Counted from the stretch's first letter, positions 7,688 to 17,102 are shown. The stretch is 64,000 nucleotides of DNA from an uncultured Bacilli bacterium (GCA_934133195.1 CAKPAZ010000003.1:20564-84563); one strand, 5' to 3'. Notes: generated by a model from the sequence alone, not told the origin. Program-made: numbers and translations.

Positions 7688-10315
7688 ATGAAAAAGCATA
7701 AATTTCTATTAATTTTATCAATTCTATTAATTATGATTACAATCACAGGATGTGGTACAACATCTAATGAATGTAGTAATGGTCATACCTGGGATGATGG
7801 TGTAGTCCAAAAAGAAGCTACATGTGAAGATACAGGTACAATCCTTTATACATGTACAGTATGTGAAAAAACAAAGACGGAATCAATCAAAGCTCTTGGT
7901 CATACTCCAAGTTCTACTTGGACTGTCTCTACAAATACTCATTATCACATTTGTACAAGATGTGGAGCAACCTTAGATGAAGAAAATCATTCCTATGATG
8001 AAACAACTAAAACTTGTATTTGTGGTAAGAGTGAAGAAGAAGATACTGGTTATACAGTAACATTTAGTATAGATGATAACGTTCAAATCATCATTTATGA
8101 AACTCAAGATACATCTGGAGAAGGTACTATATATAATAAGGAAGAAACCTTTTTCGCAAGACTTTCAACTGGTGAAGTTTCATCATCAGGTGATGCTCAA
8201 GTAAACTTTAAAGTTGTAGTACCTGATGGTTATATAATTGATACCATTACAATTAGTCCAAGTGCATACAAAAATATTAAAACCATTGATACTTTAACTT
8301 ATCGTGTAACTAAAGTTACTGGTAATATCGAAATAGCTGTAACAATTAAAGAACAACAAACAGTTGAAGAAACTTACTTTATTACGGAAATTAGTGAAAC
8401 TTCTGCGACACTAACTCACAATGATGAAGTTTTAACCTTTAGTTTCCCACTTGGTACAACCTATCAAGTAAATCAAGAAACTGGTGCTTTAACTTTAGCT
8501 TTTAGTGAAGTATCAACTGAGGAATTAACTTTCAGCTTTAGTGGTAACTTACTTGGATCATTAATCTTTAATGTTAATGAAGAAAATGACATTGTAATTG
8601 AACTTTCAAATGTAAGTATTATAAGTGAAACAAATACTCCAATTTATATCTTAAGTGCTGGTAATTGTGATATTTCTGCGAAAAAAGGAACTGTTAATGA
8701 AATTACTGACAATCGTGAAGCAGTTGAAGATATGAAAGGAGCAATCTATGCAACATGTGATTTAAAGCTAAAAGGAACTGGAACTCTAAATGTTTATTCT
8801 AAAAATAATAACGGAATTCAAACTAAAGATGATTTAGAAATTCAAAAATTAACCCTTTTAGTAAATGTTTGTGACAATGCTTTAAAAGGAAATGATAGTG
8901 TTACAATTACATCTGGTAACTTAACTTTGATTGCGAGAGTTGGTGATGGTATTAAAACATCTAATACTGACCTTTCAAGTAAAGGAAAACAACGTGGTAC
9001 AATTACTATTAATGGCGGAACCATTGACATCTTTGCTGCATGTGATGGTATTGATGCTTCCTTTGATGTAATCATCAACGGTGGTACAATTAACATTTAT
9101 ACTGATAAGTATTCAGAATACTCAGAAGAAGTAATTAAAGTTACCGAAAGTATTTACTACATTCGTTCTAATACAACAAGTTATAAATATTCAATTTATT
9201 ATTACAATACCGAAACTGATGGTGTATGGGTAAACGCTGAAACATCATATACTACAAAATCAAATGGTCGTGAAAACTATTATTACTATAAAATAAATAA
9301 ACTTTCTGAATATAGTTATCTAAAGGTTTATGTGTATAACGCAAATCAAGAAAGTGGTCAAAATACTAATTACTATAAAGTATCATCACAAATGACTCTA
9401 AATAATAACTATGATACAATCGCTTTTGGTACAACTGGCCGTCCTGGAAGTACTAGTCAATCATTTAGTTGGACAACATACTCAACAACTACTCCTGGTG
9501 GTGGTATGGGACCAAATGATCAAGGTAATACTGATAAAGGTGATTACTCAACTAAAGGTATTAAAGCTGATAATGAAATTACTATCAATAATGGCACTAT
9601 CACCATCAAATCATATGATGATGCTATGCATACTAACAATGATAATACTTTAGAAAGTGGAGTAACTCCTACTGGTAATATTACAATTGTTGATGGTACA
9701 ATTACCTTATATTCAAATGATGATGCTATTCATGCTGATGGCACCGCAATAATTAATGGTGGCACCATTATCATTACTAATTCCTATGAAGGTATTGAAG
9801 GAGGAAGTGTTGAAATTAATGGTGGTAACATCAGTGTAATCTCAAGTGATGATGGAGTTAATGGTACTAACACAACCGGTACAAGTATTAAAGTTACTGG
9901 TGGTACGCTATATGTTTATGCGGGAGGCGATGGCCTTGATTCAAACAGCCAAGACTCATATGGTGGTATCTTATTTAGTGGTGGTAAAGCCGTAATCATA
10001 TCTTATGGACGTAGTGATTCATCCATAGATACTGAACGTGGTTACACTTATACAGGGGGAACAATCATTGGTATTGGTCTTTCTGGTGGTATGAGCAGTG
10101 AATCAACAAACTGTAAAAACTTCTCAAGTGTTGGTACTTCTAAAACTATGAGTTTAACAAAAGATAACTTTCTTAATGTTGAAGATGTTGTTACAATAAA
10201 AATTCCTTTCTCGACAAATTCTCTAATAGTAGTTCTTGGATCTACTAATTCCTCAATCTCAACAACAACATCTTCAACTTCACTACTTGATAGTAATGGG
10301 GTATGCTGGAAATAA
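7688..10315 (+). CDS. Lipoprotein with Cys-rich module and Cthe_2159-type carbohydrate-binding beta-helix domain
   Basis: 875 residues from ATG 7688 (AGGAGG at 7675-7680). The signal peptide ends in a lipobox (TITGC, Cys22). Residues ~25-120 form a Cys/His module (ATCEDTG...YTCTVC...LGH) of the type found in the giant 23878 protein. After a beta linker, residues ~330 to the end show repeated INGGTI..., SDDGV and DDAIHADG strands typical of the Cthe_2159 / PF14262 family. These are parallel beta-helix, calcium-dependent carbohydrate-binding proteins; polygalacturonate is a known ligand of the founding member. The domain is interrupted near 490-610 by a Tyr/Asn-rich insertion and a Gly-rich linker. 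It is probably an outer-face polysaccharide-binding protein, transcribed with the following lipoprotein. Confidence 0.85.
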   Translation: MKKHKFLLILSILLIMITITGCGTTSNECSNGHTWDDGVVQKEATCEDTGTILYTCTVCEKTKTESIKALGHTPSSTWTVSTNTHYHICTRCGATLDEENHSYDETTKTCICGKSEEEDTGYTVTFSIDDNVQIIIYETQDTSGEGTIYNKEETFFARLSTGEVSSSGDAQVNFKVVVPDGYIIDTITISPSAYKNIKTIDTLTYRVTKVTGNIEIAVTIKEQQTVEETYFITEISETSATLTHNDEVLTFSFPLGTTYQVNQETGALTLAFSEVSTEELTFSFSGNLLGSLIFNVNEENDIVIELSNVSIISETNTPIYILSAGNCDISAKKGTVNEITDNREAVEDMKGAIYATCDLKLKGTGTLNVYSKNNNGIQTKDDLEIQKLTLLVNVCDNALKGNDSVTITSGNLTLIARVGDGIKTSNTDLSSKGKQRGTITINGGTIDIFAACDGIDASFDVIINGGTINIYTDKYSEYSEEVIKVTESIYYIRSNTTSYKYSIYYYNTETDGVWVNAETSYTTKSNGRENYYYYKINKLSEYSYLKVYVYNANQESGQNTNYYKVSSQMTLNNNYDTIAFGTTGRPGSTSQSFSWTTYSTTTPGGGMGPNDQGNTDKGDYSTKGIKADNEITINNGTITIKSYDDAMHTNNDNTLESGVTPTGNITIVDGTITLYSNDDAIHADGTAIINGGTIIITNSYEGIEGGSVEINGGNISVISSDDGVNGTNTTGTSIKVTGGTLYVYAGGDGLDSNSQDSYGGILFSGGKAVIISYGRSDSSIDTERGYTYTGGTIIGIGLSGGMSSESTNCKNFSSVGTSKTMSLTKDNFLNVEDVVTIKIPFSTNSLIVVLGSTNSSISTTTSSTSLLDSNGVCWK

Positions 10316-10336
10316 TTATAAAAAGGGGATAATAAA

Positions 10337-10852
10337 ATGAAAAAAATTGGAAAATTATGTACATTAATAATAATGTTAATATGTGTAATTATGATTTCCT
10401 CATGCAAAGGAAAAACTGCATCCTATGCATGTAGTACAATATATGGAAAAATAACCAAAATAAATGACACAAAAATTACTTTAGTGCTTCTTGATACAAC
10501 AAATCAAACCCAAGGACCAATGAATCCAAATGGTGAAGAACCACCAACAAAACCAGATGGTGATACAACTAACCCAAGTGGTGAAGAAACTCCACCAACT
10601 CCTCCCGATGGAGATTTCAACCCAGGTGAAAATAGAGGTGAAATGAACAATTTCACAGAATCAAGTATTACCATTACCATTGATCTTGCGGGGGTAAGTA
10701 TTACCAAAAATAATGAAACCATCAATTTAGATGAAATCAAAGAAAATGATATTATTCAAATTGTATTTGATGAATCATCAAATCCTAAATTAGTAAGTTT
10801 GATGACTAACGACCCTGGTGATAAACCAGAACAAGAAGTACAACCTAACTAA
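10337..10852 (+). CDS. Small lipoprotein with Pro/Gly/Glu-rich linker
   Basis: 171 residues. The signal peptide ends in a lipobox (MISSC, Cys23). A short domain with an Ile/Thr pattern (residues ~30-55) is followed by a linker rich in Pro, Gly, Asn, Glu and Thr (~58-105), a compact beta-like domain (SITITIDLAGVSI...IIQIVFDE) and an acidic tail. The ribosome binding site is AAAAGGGG upstream of the ATG. It sits 21 bases after the carbohydrate-binding lipoprotein, so the two are likely cotranscribed and may act together. I do not recognise the family. Confidence 0.8.
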   Translation: MKKIGKLCTLIIMLICVIMISSCKGKTASYACSTIYGKITKINDTKITLVLLDTTNQTQGPMNPNGEEPPTKPDGDTTNPSGEETPPTPPDGDFNPGENRGEMNNFTESSITITIDLAGVSITKNNETINLDEIKENDIIQIVFDESSNPKLVSLMTNDPGDKPEQEVQPN

Positions 10853-10857
10853 CCAAC

Positions 10858-10895
10858 AAAAGAATTACTTATCTTTTTAAGTAATTCTTTTTATT
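10858..10895 (+). terminator. Terminator of the lipoprotein operon
   Basis: Perfect 13-bp stem (AAAAGAATTACTT with AAGTAATTCTTTT) and an 8-base loop, followed by TTATT. It starts six bases after the stop. Confidence 0.85.
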
Positions 10896-11013
10896 ATATA
10901 ATAAGGAAGAAATAAATGTAAAATAGTCGTAAAGAAAGTAAAAAGATATTAATTAATATTGTTATATAATAATTAAATATGTTAAAATATAGATATGAAA
11001 AGAGGAAATAAAA

Positions 11014-11220
11014 ATGAAAAAAATAAAAATAGGAATTGGATTAATTATTCTAGGTAATCTTTTATATCTTTTAAATGAAATATTTAATTTTAGTTCATCA
11101 AACTTTGGTGATTTTATAAATGGATTATTACTAGGAATATCAGTTGGAACTAATTTTGTAGGTATTGTATTAATCATTTTATCAGTTAAAAAAGAGGATG
11201 ACCATGAAAAACAAAGATAG
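11014..11220 (+). CDS. Small two-helix membrane protein
   Basis: 68 residues with two hydrophobic segments (~5-24 and ~37-57) and a charged C-terminus (KKEDDHEKQR). The ribosome binding site AGAGGA (11001-11006) is seven bases before the ATG. An AT-rich region upstream has candidate -10 boxes (TATAAT at 10965, TAAAAT at 10983) but no convincing -35. It overlaps the next small gene by 17 bases, so the two are probably made together. The family is not recognised. Confidence 0.7.
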   Translation: MKKIKIGIGLIILGNLLYLLNEIFNFSSSNFGDFINGLLLGISVGTNFVGIVLIILSVKKEDDHEKQR

Positions 11221-11392
11221 TTATATGACAATAGGAATGTTTATAGGATTAATACTAGGCTCTTTAATTGGTCTTGTAATTGGAATCATTCAAAAAGATT
11301 TAACCTTTTGGCTATGTATTGGTCTTTCTGCAGGCTTATGTCTTGGTATGTTTGTAGGATTACTAATTCCTAAAAAAACTAACAAAAAATAA
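11204..11392 (+). CDS. Small glycine-rich two-helix membrane protein
   Basis: 62 residues. It has two helices with small-residue repeats (GMFIGLILGSLIGLVIG and GLSAGLCLGMFVGLL), a glycine-zipper-like pattern that favours close helix packing or oligomers, and a basic tail (PKKTNKK). ATG 11204 is chosen over the in-frame ATG 11198, because AGAGGA (11193-11198) is five bases before 11204 and overlaps 11198. It overlaps the end of the preceding small membrane gene. Function unknown. Confidence 0.68.
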   Translation: MKNKDSYMTIGMFIGLILGSLIGLVIGIIQKDLTFWLCIGLSAGLCLGMFVGLLIPKKTNKK

Positions 11393-11393
11393 T

Positions 11394-11437
11394 GGAAACT
11401 AGTAAATTAAATAAGATTGCCTAGTTTCTATTTTTTA
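11394..11437 (+). terminator. Terminator after the two small membrane genes
   Basis: GGAAACTAG (11394-11402) pairs with CTAGTTTCT (11421-11429) across an 18-base loop, then ATTTTTT. Confidence 0.75.
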
Positions 11438-11448
11438 TTGCGATTAAT

Positions 11449-11477
11449 TTGACATAATAACTAAACAAGAGTATAAT
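11449..11477 (+). promoter_or_regulatory. Perfect consensus promoter of the AbrB-ABC operon
   Basis: TTGACA (11449-11454), 17-bp spacer, TATAAT (11472-11477). The implied transcription start near 11484 rules out the in-frame ATG at 11482 as the start codon of the next gene. Confidence 0.9.
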
Positions 11478-11517
11478 TAGTATGAAAAGTAGGAAAAGTA
11501 TAACTAGGAGGTATAAT

Positions 11518-11730
11518 ATGATAGAAAGTCCAAATAACGATGGAAAATACATATTTGGTGTATGTAAGGTTGGAGAAAAAGGTCAAGTCGTAATTCCTAA
11601 GGAAGCAAGAGAAGTGTTTAATATTAAACCTGGCGATATGCTTGTAATGCTTGGTGACATTAATTCAGGAATTGCGATAGTAAAGACCGATGTCTTTTCA
11701 GCCGTTACTGATCAAGTATTTAAAAAATAA
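11518..11730 (+). CDS. AbrB/SpoVT-type transcriptional regulator
   Basis: 70 residues. The swapped-hairpin AbrB fold is recognisable from CKVGEKGQVVIPKEAREVFNIKPGD. This fold binds DNA as a dimer or tetramer. ATG 11518 is chosen because AGGAGG (11506-11511) is six bases upstream and the promoter lies too close to the earlier ATG. It is followed after 23 bases by an ABC exporter ATPase and permease, an arrangement in which the AbrB-like protein commonly regulates its own exporter operon. A very strong promoter in front implies a need for repression. Confidence 0.88.
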   Translation: MIESPNNDGKYIFGVCKVGEKGQVVIPKEAREVFNIKPGDMLVMLGDINSGIAIVKTDVFSAVTDQVFKK

Positions 11731-11753
11731 GGAAATAAGAAAAGAGGAGTACT

Positions 11754-12677
11754 ATGGAAAATATTATTGAAATTAAGCATTTACATAAATTATTTAAAGA
11801 TGTACATGCGGTTAATGATTTATCCCTTCATGTAAAAAAAGGTGAATTCTTTGCCTTTTTAGGTATCAATGGAGCTGGTAAATCTACCACCATCTCAATC
11901 ATGTGTGGAAAACTAAAAAAAGACGAAGGTGAAGTATTAATAAATGGTTATAATATTGATACTGACCTTGACAAAATTAAATCAACAATTGGAGTTGTTT
12001 TTCAATCATCAATTTTAGATAAAAACTTATCAGTTAAAGATAATCTTGAAGTAAGAGCATCCCTTTATGGAATTACTGGTGAAGCTTTTAAAAATCGATT
12101 GAATGAACTTTCAGAACTACTTGAATTTAAAGATATCTTAAATCGCCCTTTTGGTAAATTATCAGGTGGTCAAAAACGAAGAATCGATATTGCGAGAGCA
12201 TTAATTAATCATCCAAGTATCTTGATTCTTGATGAACCTACAACAGGACTTGATCCCCAAACAAGAAAACTTGTATGGAATGTAATTCATGAGTTAAGAG
12301 AAAAAGAAGGAATAACAGTTTTTCTAACTACTCACTATATGGAAGAAACTGTCGATGCTGACTATGTTGTAATCCTAGATAGTGGAATAATTGTTGGTGA
12401 AGGTAGTCCTGTTGAATTAAAAAATAAATATACAGGTGACTTTATTACCCTTTATAACGTAACTGATGATGTTAAAGAATTATTAACATCTCTTGGTAAA
12501 ACATATGAAAATGTACCAAGTGGAATTAGAATTAGTGTTAAAAACACAGAAGAAGCAACAAACTTAATTATTGAACATCCCGAAATCTTTAAAGATTATG
12601 AAATAATAAAAGGTAAGATGGATGATGTTTTTCTAAACATTACAGGAAAGAAACTAACAGAAGGTGATCTAAAATGA
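11754..12677 (+). CDS. ABC-2 type exporter ATP-binding protein
   Basis: 307 residues. Walker A is GINGAGKST (~38-46), signature LSGGQKRR (~137-144), Walker B LILDEPTTGLDP (~158-169), and the switch His is in TTHYMEE. The C-terminal ~80 residues are the extension found in DrrA-like drug/antibiotic export ATPases. The ribosome binding site is GAGGAG (11744-11749). It overlaps the permease gene by four bases (ATGA), so the two are coupled. Substrate not predictable from sequence. Confidence 0.93.
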   Translation: MENIIEIKHLHKLFKDVHAVNDLSLHVKKGEFFAFLGINGAGKSTTISIMCGKLKKDEGEVLINGYNIDTDLDKIKSTIGVVFQSSILDKNLSVKDNLEVRASLYGITGEAFKNRLNELSELLEFKDILNRPFGKLSGGQKRRIDIARALINHPSILILDEPTTGLDPQTRKLVWNVIHELREKEGITVFLTTHYMEETVDADYVVILDSGIIVGEGSPVELKNKYTGDFITLYNVTDDVKELLTSLGKTYENVPSGIRISVKNTEEATNLIIEHPEIFKDYEIIKGKMDDVFLNITGKKLTEGDLK

Positions 12678-13573
12678 AAACATTAGGTACTTTAATTAAA
12701 AGAAATATCAAATTATTCTTTAAAGATAAAGGTTTATTCTTTACATCTTTAATTACTCCATTTATTTTGTTAATTTTATATGCAACATTCTTAGGTAAAG
12801 TATATCGTGATTCCTTTACTTCAAGTCTTCCTGAAGGCTTTAATCTAAGTGATAAAGTCATTAATGGTATTGTTGGTGGAGAATTATTCTCATCATTGCT
12901 TGCGGTAAGCTGTATTACTGTAGCCTTTTGTTCAAACATGTTAATGGTTCAAGATAAGATAACTAACGCCATAGATGACTTCCATGTCACTCCTGTTAAA
13001 GCATCTACACTTGCAGTAAGCTACTATGTTGCGACATTTGTTTCAACCTTAATTGTTTGTCTTGCAGCATTTATTGGTTCCCTCATCTATGTTGCGGCCA
13101 TTGGTGGTTGGTGTTTTTCAGCTCTAGACATAGTATTAATAATTCTTGATATTATTATTCTTGTAATGTTTGGTACTGCCCTTTCTTCAATCATCAATTA
13201 CTTCTTAACATCACAAGGTCAAGTATCAGCTGTAGGTACAATCGTAAGTTCATGCTATGGTTTCATTTGTGGTGCATACATGCCAATAAGTTCATTCAAT
13301 GTTGGACTTCAAAAGGTAATTATGTTTTTACCAGGAACCTATGGTACAAGCTTACTAAGAAATCATGCTTTAAGAGGTAGCTTTGAACTAATGGGAAAAG
13401 AAGGAGTACCATCAGAAGTAATAACATCAATCAAAAAATCAATAGACTGTAACCTTGAATTTTTTGGACATAATGTTTCAATGCTAGGTTTATATCTAGT
13501 AATTTGCTTAACAGTTGTAGGTTTACTTACCATATACATTTTAATCAATAAGTTTGTAAAAAGAAACAAATAA
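12674..13573 (+). CDS. ABC-2 type exporter permease
   Basis: 299 residues with about six membrane helices: one near 22-42, a cluster between ~75 and 205, and a last one near 270-293. A soluble segment of ~25 residues follows the first helix, and a larger one (~220-265) precedes the last. This is the half-transporter topology of the ABC-2 family, which pairs with the preceding DrrA-like ATPase. It ends in a basic tail (NKFVKRNK). A strong terminator directly follows, closing the AbrB-ATPase-permease operon. Confidence 0.9.
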   Translation: MKTLGTLIKRNIKLFFKDKGLFFTSLITPFILLILYATFLGKVYRDSFTSSLPEGFNLSDKVINGIVGGELFSSLLAVSCITVAFCSNMLMVQDKITNAIDDFHVTPVKASTLAVSYYVATFVSTLIVCLAAFIGSLIYVAAIGGWCFSALDIVLIILDIIILVMFGTALSSIINYFLTSQGQVSAVGTIVSSCYGFICGAYMPISSFNVGLQKVIMFLPGTYGTSLLRNHALRGSFELMGKEGVPSEVITSIKKSIDCNLEFFGHNVSMLGLYLVICLTVVGLLTIYILINKFVKRNK

Positions 13574-13602
13574 AACTTTAGGATAACACCTAAAGTTTTT
13601 TT
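13574..13602 (+). terminator. Terminator of the AbrB-ABC operon
   Basis: AACTTTAGG (13574-13582) pairs with CCTAAAGTT (13589-13597) with a 6-base loop and a seven-T tract. It begins at the stop codon. Confidence 0.9.
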
Positions 13603-13632
13603 AAGTTTTTGAAACTTCTTCACTCTTTATTT

Positions 13633-13661
13633 TTGCTTTTTTGTTTACTTTTTGGTATAAT
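13633..13661 (+). promoter_or_regulatory. Promoter of the rsmE-mtaB-cshB-nfo operon
   Basis: -35 TTGCTT (13633-13638), 17-bp spacer, -10 TATAAT (13656-13661) preceded by TGG (extended -10). Confidence 0.8.
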
Positions 13662-13686
13662 ATTAAGACAAGAGAGGATGAAGTTT

Positions 13687-14430
13687 ATGCAACGTTATAT
13701 GATTAATAAGAATAACTCATATGTTGATTTTGATAACCATATTATCAAAATGATGTCGGAAGATGCTCATCATATGAAGAATGTTATGAGAATGAACATA
13801 AATGATAAAGTAATCGTTGTGTATGAAGAAAAGAGTTACCAATGTATAATTTTAACCCTAACAAACAATGAAGTAACTCTTGAGATAGAACATTCTCTTG
13901 AAGAAAATAAAGAACTAGATTGTGAAGTTTGTATTGCACAAGGACTAGTGAGAAAAGAAAAAATGGAAGAAGTTATTGATCATATCTCAGAACTTGGAGC
14001 AACCCTTTATCAACCAGTTGTTTTAAGAAGATGTAATGTAAAGGTAAGTAATGAAAATATTGATAAAAAACTTATCCGTTTAAATAAAATTGCGAAAGAA
14101 GCATCAGAACAAGCCCATCGCTTAAAGGTTTTAGAAGTAAAGGCTCCAATTAGCTTTAAACAATTTTTATCTTTCTCAAAATCATTTGATTTATGTTTAG
14201 TTGCTCATGTAGATTTAGATAATCCCCTTTATATAGGTGATGCCATAAAAGATGAAAAACGCATCCTAGTACTTGTAGGACCTGAAGGTGGATTTGATCA
14301 AGAAGAATTAGATGAATTAAAAAATAATAATTTTAAAATGATATCACTTGGAAAAAGAGTCTTAAGAACCGAAGTTGCACCAAGTTATATTATGAGTATA
14401 ATTGATTACTTAAGAGGTGAAAACAAGTGA
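13687..14430 (+). CDS. rsmE: 16S rRNA (uracil(1498)-N(3))-methyltransferase RsmE
   Basis: 247 residues. It uses SAM to methylate U1498 of 16S rRNA, in the cytoplasm. The N-terminal PUA-like part starts MQRYMI, a common RsmE beginning. The C-terminal SPOUT/trefoil-knot domain has LVGPEGGF and LGKRVLRTEVAPSYI, the cofactor-binding signature. ATG 13687 is chosen over 13678, because AGAGGA (13673-13678) overlaps the earlier ATG and is eight bases before this one. Its TGA overlaps the GTG start of mtaB (GTGA). Confidence 0.93.
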   Translation: MQRYMINKNNSYVDFDNHIIKMMSEDAHHMKNVMRMNINDKVIVVYEEKSYQCIILTLTNNEVTLEIEHSLEENKELDCEVCIAQGLVRKEKMEEVIDHISELGATLYQPVVLRRCNVKVSNENIDKKLIRLNKIAKEASEQAHRLKVLEVKAPISFKQFLSFSKSFDLCLVAHVDLDNPLYIGDAIKDEKRILVLVGPEGGFDQEELDELKNNNFKMISLGKRVLRTEVAPSYIMSIIDYLRGENK

Positions 14431-15746
14431 AATTTAGCGTAATATCGTTAGGATGTAAAGTAAATAGCTATGAAACGGAAGTCCTAATAAATGATTTAAA
14501 TAACAAAGGATGGGAATACTGCCTAAAAGATGATGATGTTGATGTCATCATTATTAATACTTGTACGGTAACATCGACTAGTGATCAAAAGTCAAGACAA
14601 ATAATCAGAAGTACAAAAAGAAAACATCCAAACGCAATCATTGTTGCGATGGGATGCTTTGTTCAACTTAATCCCGATGTCGCATCAAACATTGCTGATA
14701 TCATTATCGGTACAAACAATCGCTTAAAAGTATATGAACTTGTCAACTCATACCTTAAAACAAAAGATGAAATTGATAGTTTAGTTAAACCCTTATCAAT
14801 CGTTGAAGATATTAAAAATGTCAAAACATATGAAGAAATGAAACTAAATAGTGTGACTACACACACTAGAGGTTTTGTTAAAATTCAAGATGGTTGTGAA
14901 AACTTCTGTAGCTACTGTGCTATCCCTTATTCAAGAGGGGGAATCAGAAGTAGACTACCAGATGATGTTGTAAATGAAATCAAAAGTTTAGTTAAAAATG
15001 GAACCAAAGAAGTAATAATTGCAGGGATAAATACTGGTACATACGGTCAAGACTTAGGAAATATTTCTTTAGCAAATCTTATAGAAAGAATCATGAATGA
15101 GACCACTTTATACCGTTTACGTCTATCATCCATTGAATTAATGGAGGTAACTGATGAACTTCTTGCGACAATCAAGAAGTATGAATCACGTGTAGCTCAT
15201 CATCTTCATATCCCTCTTCAAGGTGGATGTGACACAGTCTTAAAGAGAATGCACCGTAAATATCTAACCAAAGATTATGAAGAATTAATTAAAAAGATTC
15301 GTTTAATGTTTCCAAACATTGCGATTACGACTGACCTTTTAGCGGGATTTGTTGGTGAAACCATAGATGAATTTAATCAAACATGTGAATTCATCAAAAG
15401 AATAAACTTCTCATCAATGCATATTTTCCCATATTCTCGCCGTAAAGGAACTGAGGCAGATAAAATGGAAGGTCATTTAGACCCTAAAGTAATAAATGAA
15501 AGAACCCACATTCTGCTAGGTATTGCTGGGGAAATGAAATATAATTATGAAAAACAATTTGTAGGAACCATTCAAAATGTTATTACCGAAACCATCAAAA
15601 ATGGTTATATGACATCACATAGTAGTAACTATCTTGAAATTGATGTTATCTTAGAAGAAGATATTGTTCCTAATATGATAATAGATGTTGAGATTCTAGA
15701 TGTTCAAAAAAATAAAATTATTGGAAGGAGAGTAAAACATGAGTAG
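14427..15746 (+). CDS. mtaB: tRNA (N(6)-L-threonylcarbamoyladenosine(37)-C(2))-methylthiotransferase MtaB
   Basis: 439 residues, the usual length. It converts t6A37 to ms2t6A37 in tRNAs reading ANN codons, using SAM and two Fe-S clusters. The N-terminal UPF0004 domain begins SLGCKVNSYETE, the MtaB rather than MiaB signature, with further Cys in NTCTVT and MGCF. The radical SAM motif CxxxCxxC is CENFCSYC. A TRAM-like domain ends the protein. The GTG start overlaps the rsmE stop by four bases; the stop overlaps the helicase start by eight bases. Confidence 0.93.
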   Translation: MKFSVISLGCKVNSYETEVLINDLNNKGWEYCLKDDDVDVIIINTCTVTSTSDQKSRQIIRSTKRKHPNAIIVAMGCFVQLNPDVASNIADIIIGTNNRLKVYELVNSYLKTKDEIDSLVKPLSIVEDIKNVKTYEEMKLNSVTTHTRGFVKIQDGCENFCSYCAIPYSRGGIRSRLPDDVVNEIKSLVKNGTKEVIIAGINTGTYGQDLGNISLANLIERIMNETTLYRLRLSSIELMEVTDELLATIKKYESRVAHHLHIPLQGGCDTVLKRMHRKYLTKDYEELIKKIRLMFPNIAITTDLLAGFVGETIDEFNQTCEFIKRINFSSMHIFPYSRRKGTEADKMEGHLDPKVINERTHILLGIAGEMKYNYEKQFVGTIQNVITETIKNGYMTSHSSNYLEIDVILEEDIVPNMIIDVEILDVQKNKIIGRRVKHE

Positions 15747-17088
15747 TTTTAAAGATTATCATCTAAAAAAAGAATTACTAGAAGGTATTAAAGCTATTGG
15801 TTTTGAATCACCAACAGAAGTACAAAAACAAGTAATCCCTCGAGCTATGAAAAAAGAAAGCTTGATTGTTCAAAGTGCAACTGGAAGTGGTAAAACTCAC
15901 GCTTTCTTAATTCCGATTATTCAAAACTTAGATCCAACCTTACAAGAAGTACAAAATGTAATTATCTCACCTACTAGAGAACTTGCTATGCAGTTATATG
16001 ATGTTTTTATGGAGTTAATCTCCCATCTAGGATATGAAGTAAACGTTCAAAAAGTAATTGGTGGTGGAAATCGTGAAGCCGAGATTAAACGCTTTGAAAA
16101 GTCCCAACCACAAATTGTAATTGGAACACTAGGCAGACTTAATGATTTAGTTGTAAACACTAATGTTCTAAAAATACATAATGCTAAAACCGTTGTAATC
16201 GATGAAGCAGATATGATATTTGAAGAAAAAGAATTAGTGGAAGTAGATAAGATAATTGGTAAAGTTCAAGGTAATCCCCAATTTTTAATCTTTAGTGCCA
16301 CCCTTCCCAAAGGCCTAAGATCATTCTTAAAGAAATACCTTGAAAATGCTCAAACAATAGCTCTAGAAGAAAAAAATCTTACAGCCGCAACCATTGAGCA
16401 TATCATGCTTCAATGTAAAGCTAAAGATAAGAGAAACGTTCTTTTAGACCTACTTAAGATAATTAATCCCTATCTTGCTTTAATATTTGTAAATACAAAA
16501 GAAGGTGTCGATGAATTATCGATGTATCTCGCAAAAGAAGGATACCGCGTAGGTAAACTTCATGGAGCAATGGACGACAGGTCCCGTAAACAAATGATTA
16601 AACGTATTCAAAACTTAGAGTTTCAATATGTAGTTGCTAGTGATATTGCGGCACGTGGTATTGACATTGAAGGTGTAAGTCATGTAATTAACTTTGACCT
16701 ACCTAAAGATGTTGAATTCTTCATCCATAGAACTGGACGTACAGCAAGAAACTCCCAAACTGGTATTTCCTATAGCCTTTATGCTTATGAAGATGATGAA
16801 TATATCAAAGCCCTTCAAAAGAAAGGTTTGATATGTAAATTCTATCAAATCAAAGATGGTGCGTTAATAGAATCAACCTTCAAAAAAAGAGTAAGAAAAC
16901 TTTCTAAAAATGAAGAGATTGAACAACATATTCATCAAAAAACTCCAATGCCAAAAAAGGTAAAACCAGGTTACAAGAAAAAACGAAATGAAAAAATCAA
17001 AAAAGAAATCAAAAAAGCTAAAAAAGAACGTATAAGTGCAATCTATCGTCGTCGTGCTAAAGAAAGAAAAGAAGAACAAGATAACTAG
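15739..17088 (+). CDS. cshB: DEAD-box RNA helicase (CshB-like)
   Basis: 449 residues. Motifs in order: Q motif (ESPTEVQKQVIP), Walker A (SATGSGKTH), PTREL, GTLGRL, DEAD (VIDEADMIF), SAT (FSATLP), then the second RecA domain with ASDIAARGIDI and HRTGRTAR. The last ~75 residues are strongly basic and Lys/Arg rich, suited to RNA or ribosome contact. The neighbour nfo is adjacent to cshB in Bacillus subtilis too, which supports CshB rather than CshA. Such helicases act in ribosome assembly, mRNA turnover and cold adaptation. The ribosome binding site is GGAAGGAGAG. Confidence 0.9.
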   Translation: MSSFKDYHLKKELLEGIKAIGFESPTEVQKQVIPRAMKKESLIVQSATGSGKTHAFLIPIIQNLDPTLQEVQNVIISPTRELAMQLYDVFMELISHLGYEVNVQKVIGGGNREAEIKRFEKSQPQIVIGTLGRLNDLVVNTNVLKIHNAKTVVIDEADMIFEEKELVEVDKIIGKVQGNPQFLIFSATLPKGLRSFLKKYLENAQTIALEEKNLTAATIEHIMLQCKAKDKRNVLLDLLKIINPYLALIFVNTKEGVDELSMYLAKEGYRVGKLHGAMDDRSRKQMIKRIQNLEFQYVVASDIAARGIDIEGVSHVINFDLPKDVEFFIHRTGRTARNSQTGISYSLYAYEDDEYIKALQKKGLICKFYQIKDGALIESTFKKRVRKLSKNEEIEQHIHQKTPMPKKVKPGYKKKRNEKIKKEIKKAKKERISAIYRRRAKERKEEQDN

Positions 17089-17102
17089 AAAGGAAACGTA
17101 CC

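Noticed and set aside
10048..10407. Minus-strand reading frame over the lipoprotein gene end
   Set aside because: It lies opposite two well-supported lipoprotein genes and has no recognisable domain.
11482..11517. Longer AbrB start at ATG 11482
   Set aside because: It lies at the predicted transcription start of a consensus promoter and lacks a ribosome binding site; ATG 11518 has AGGAGG.
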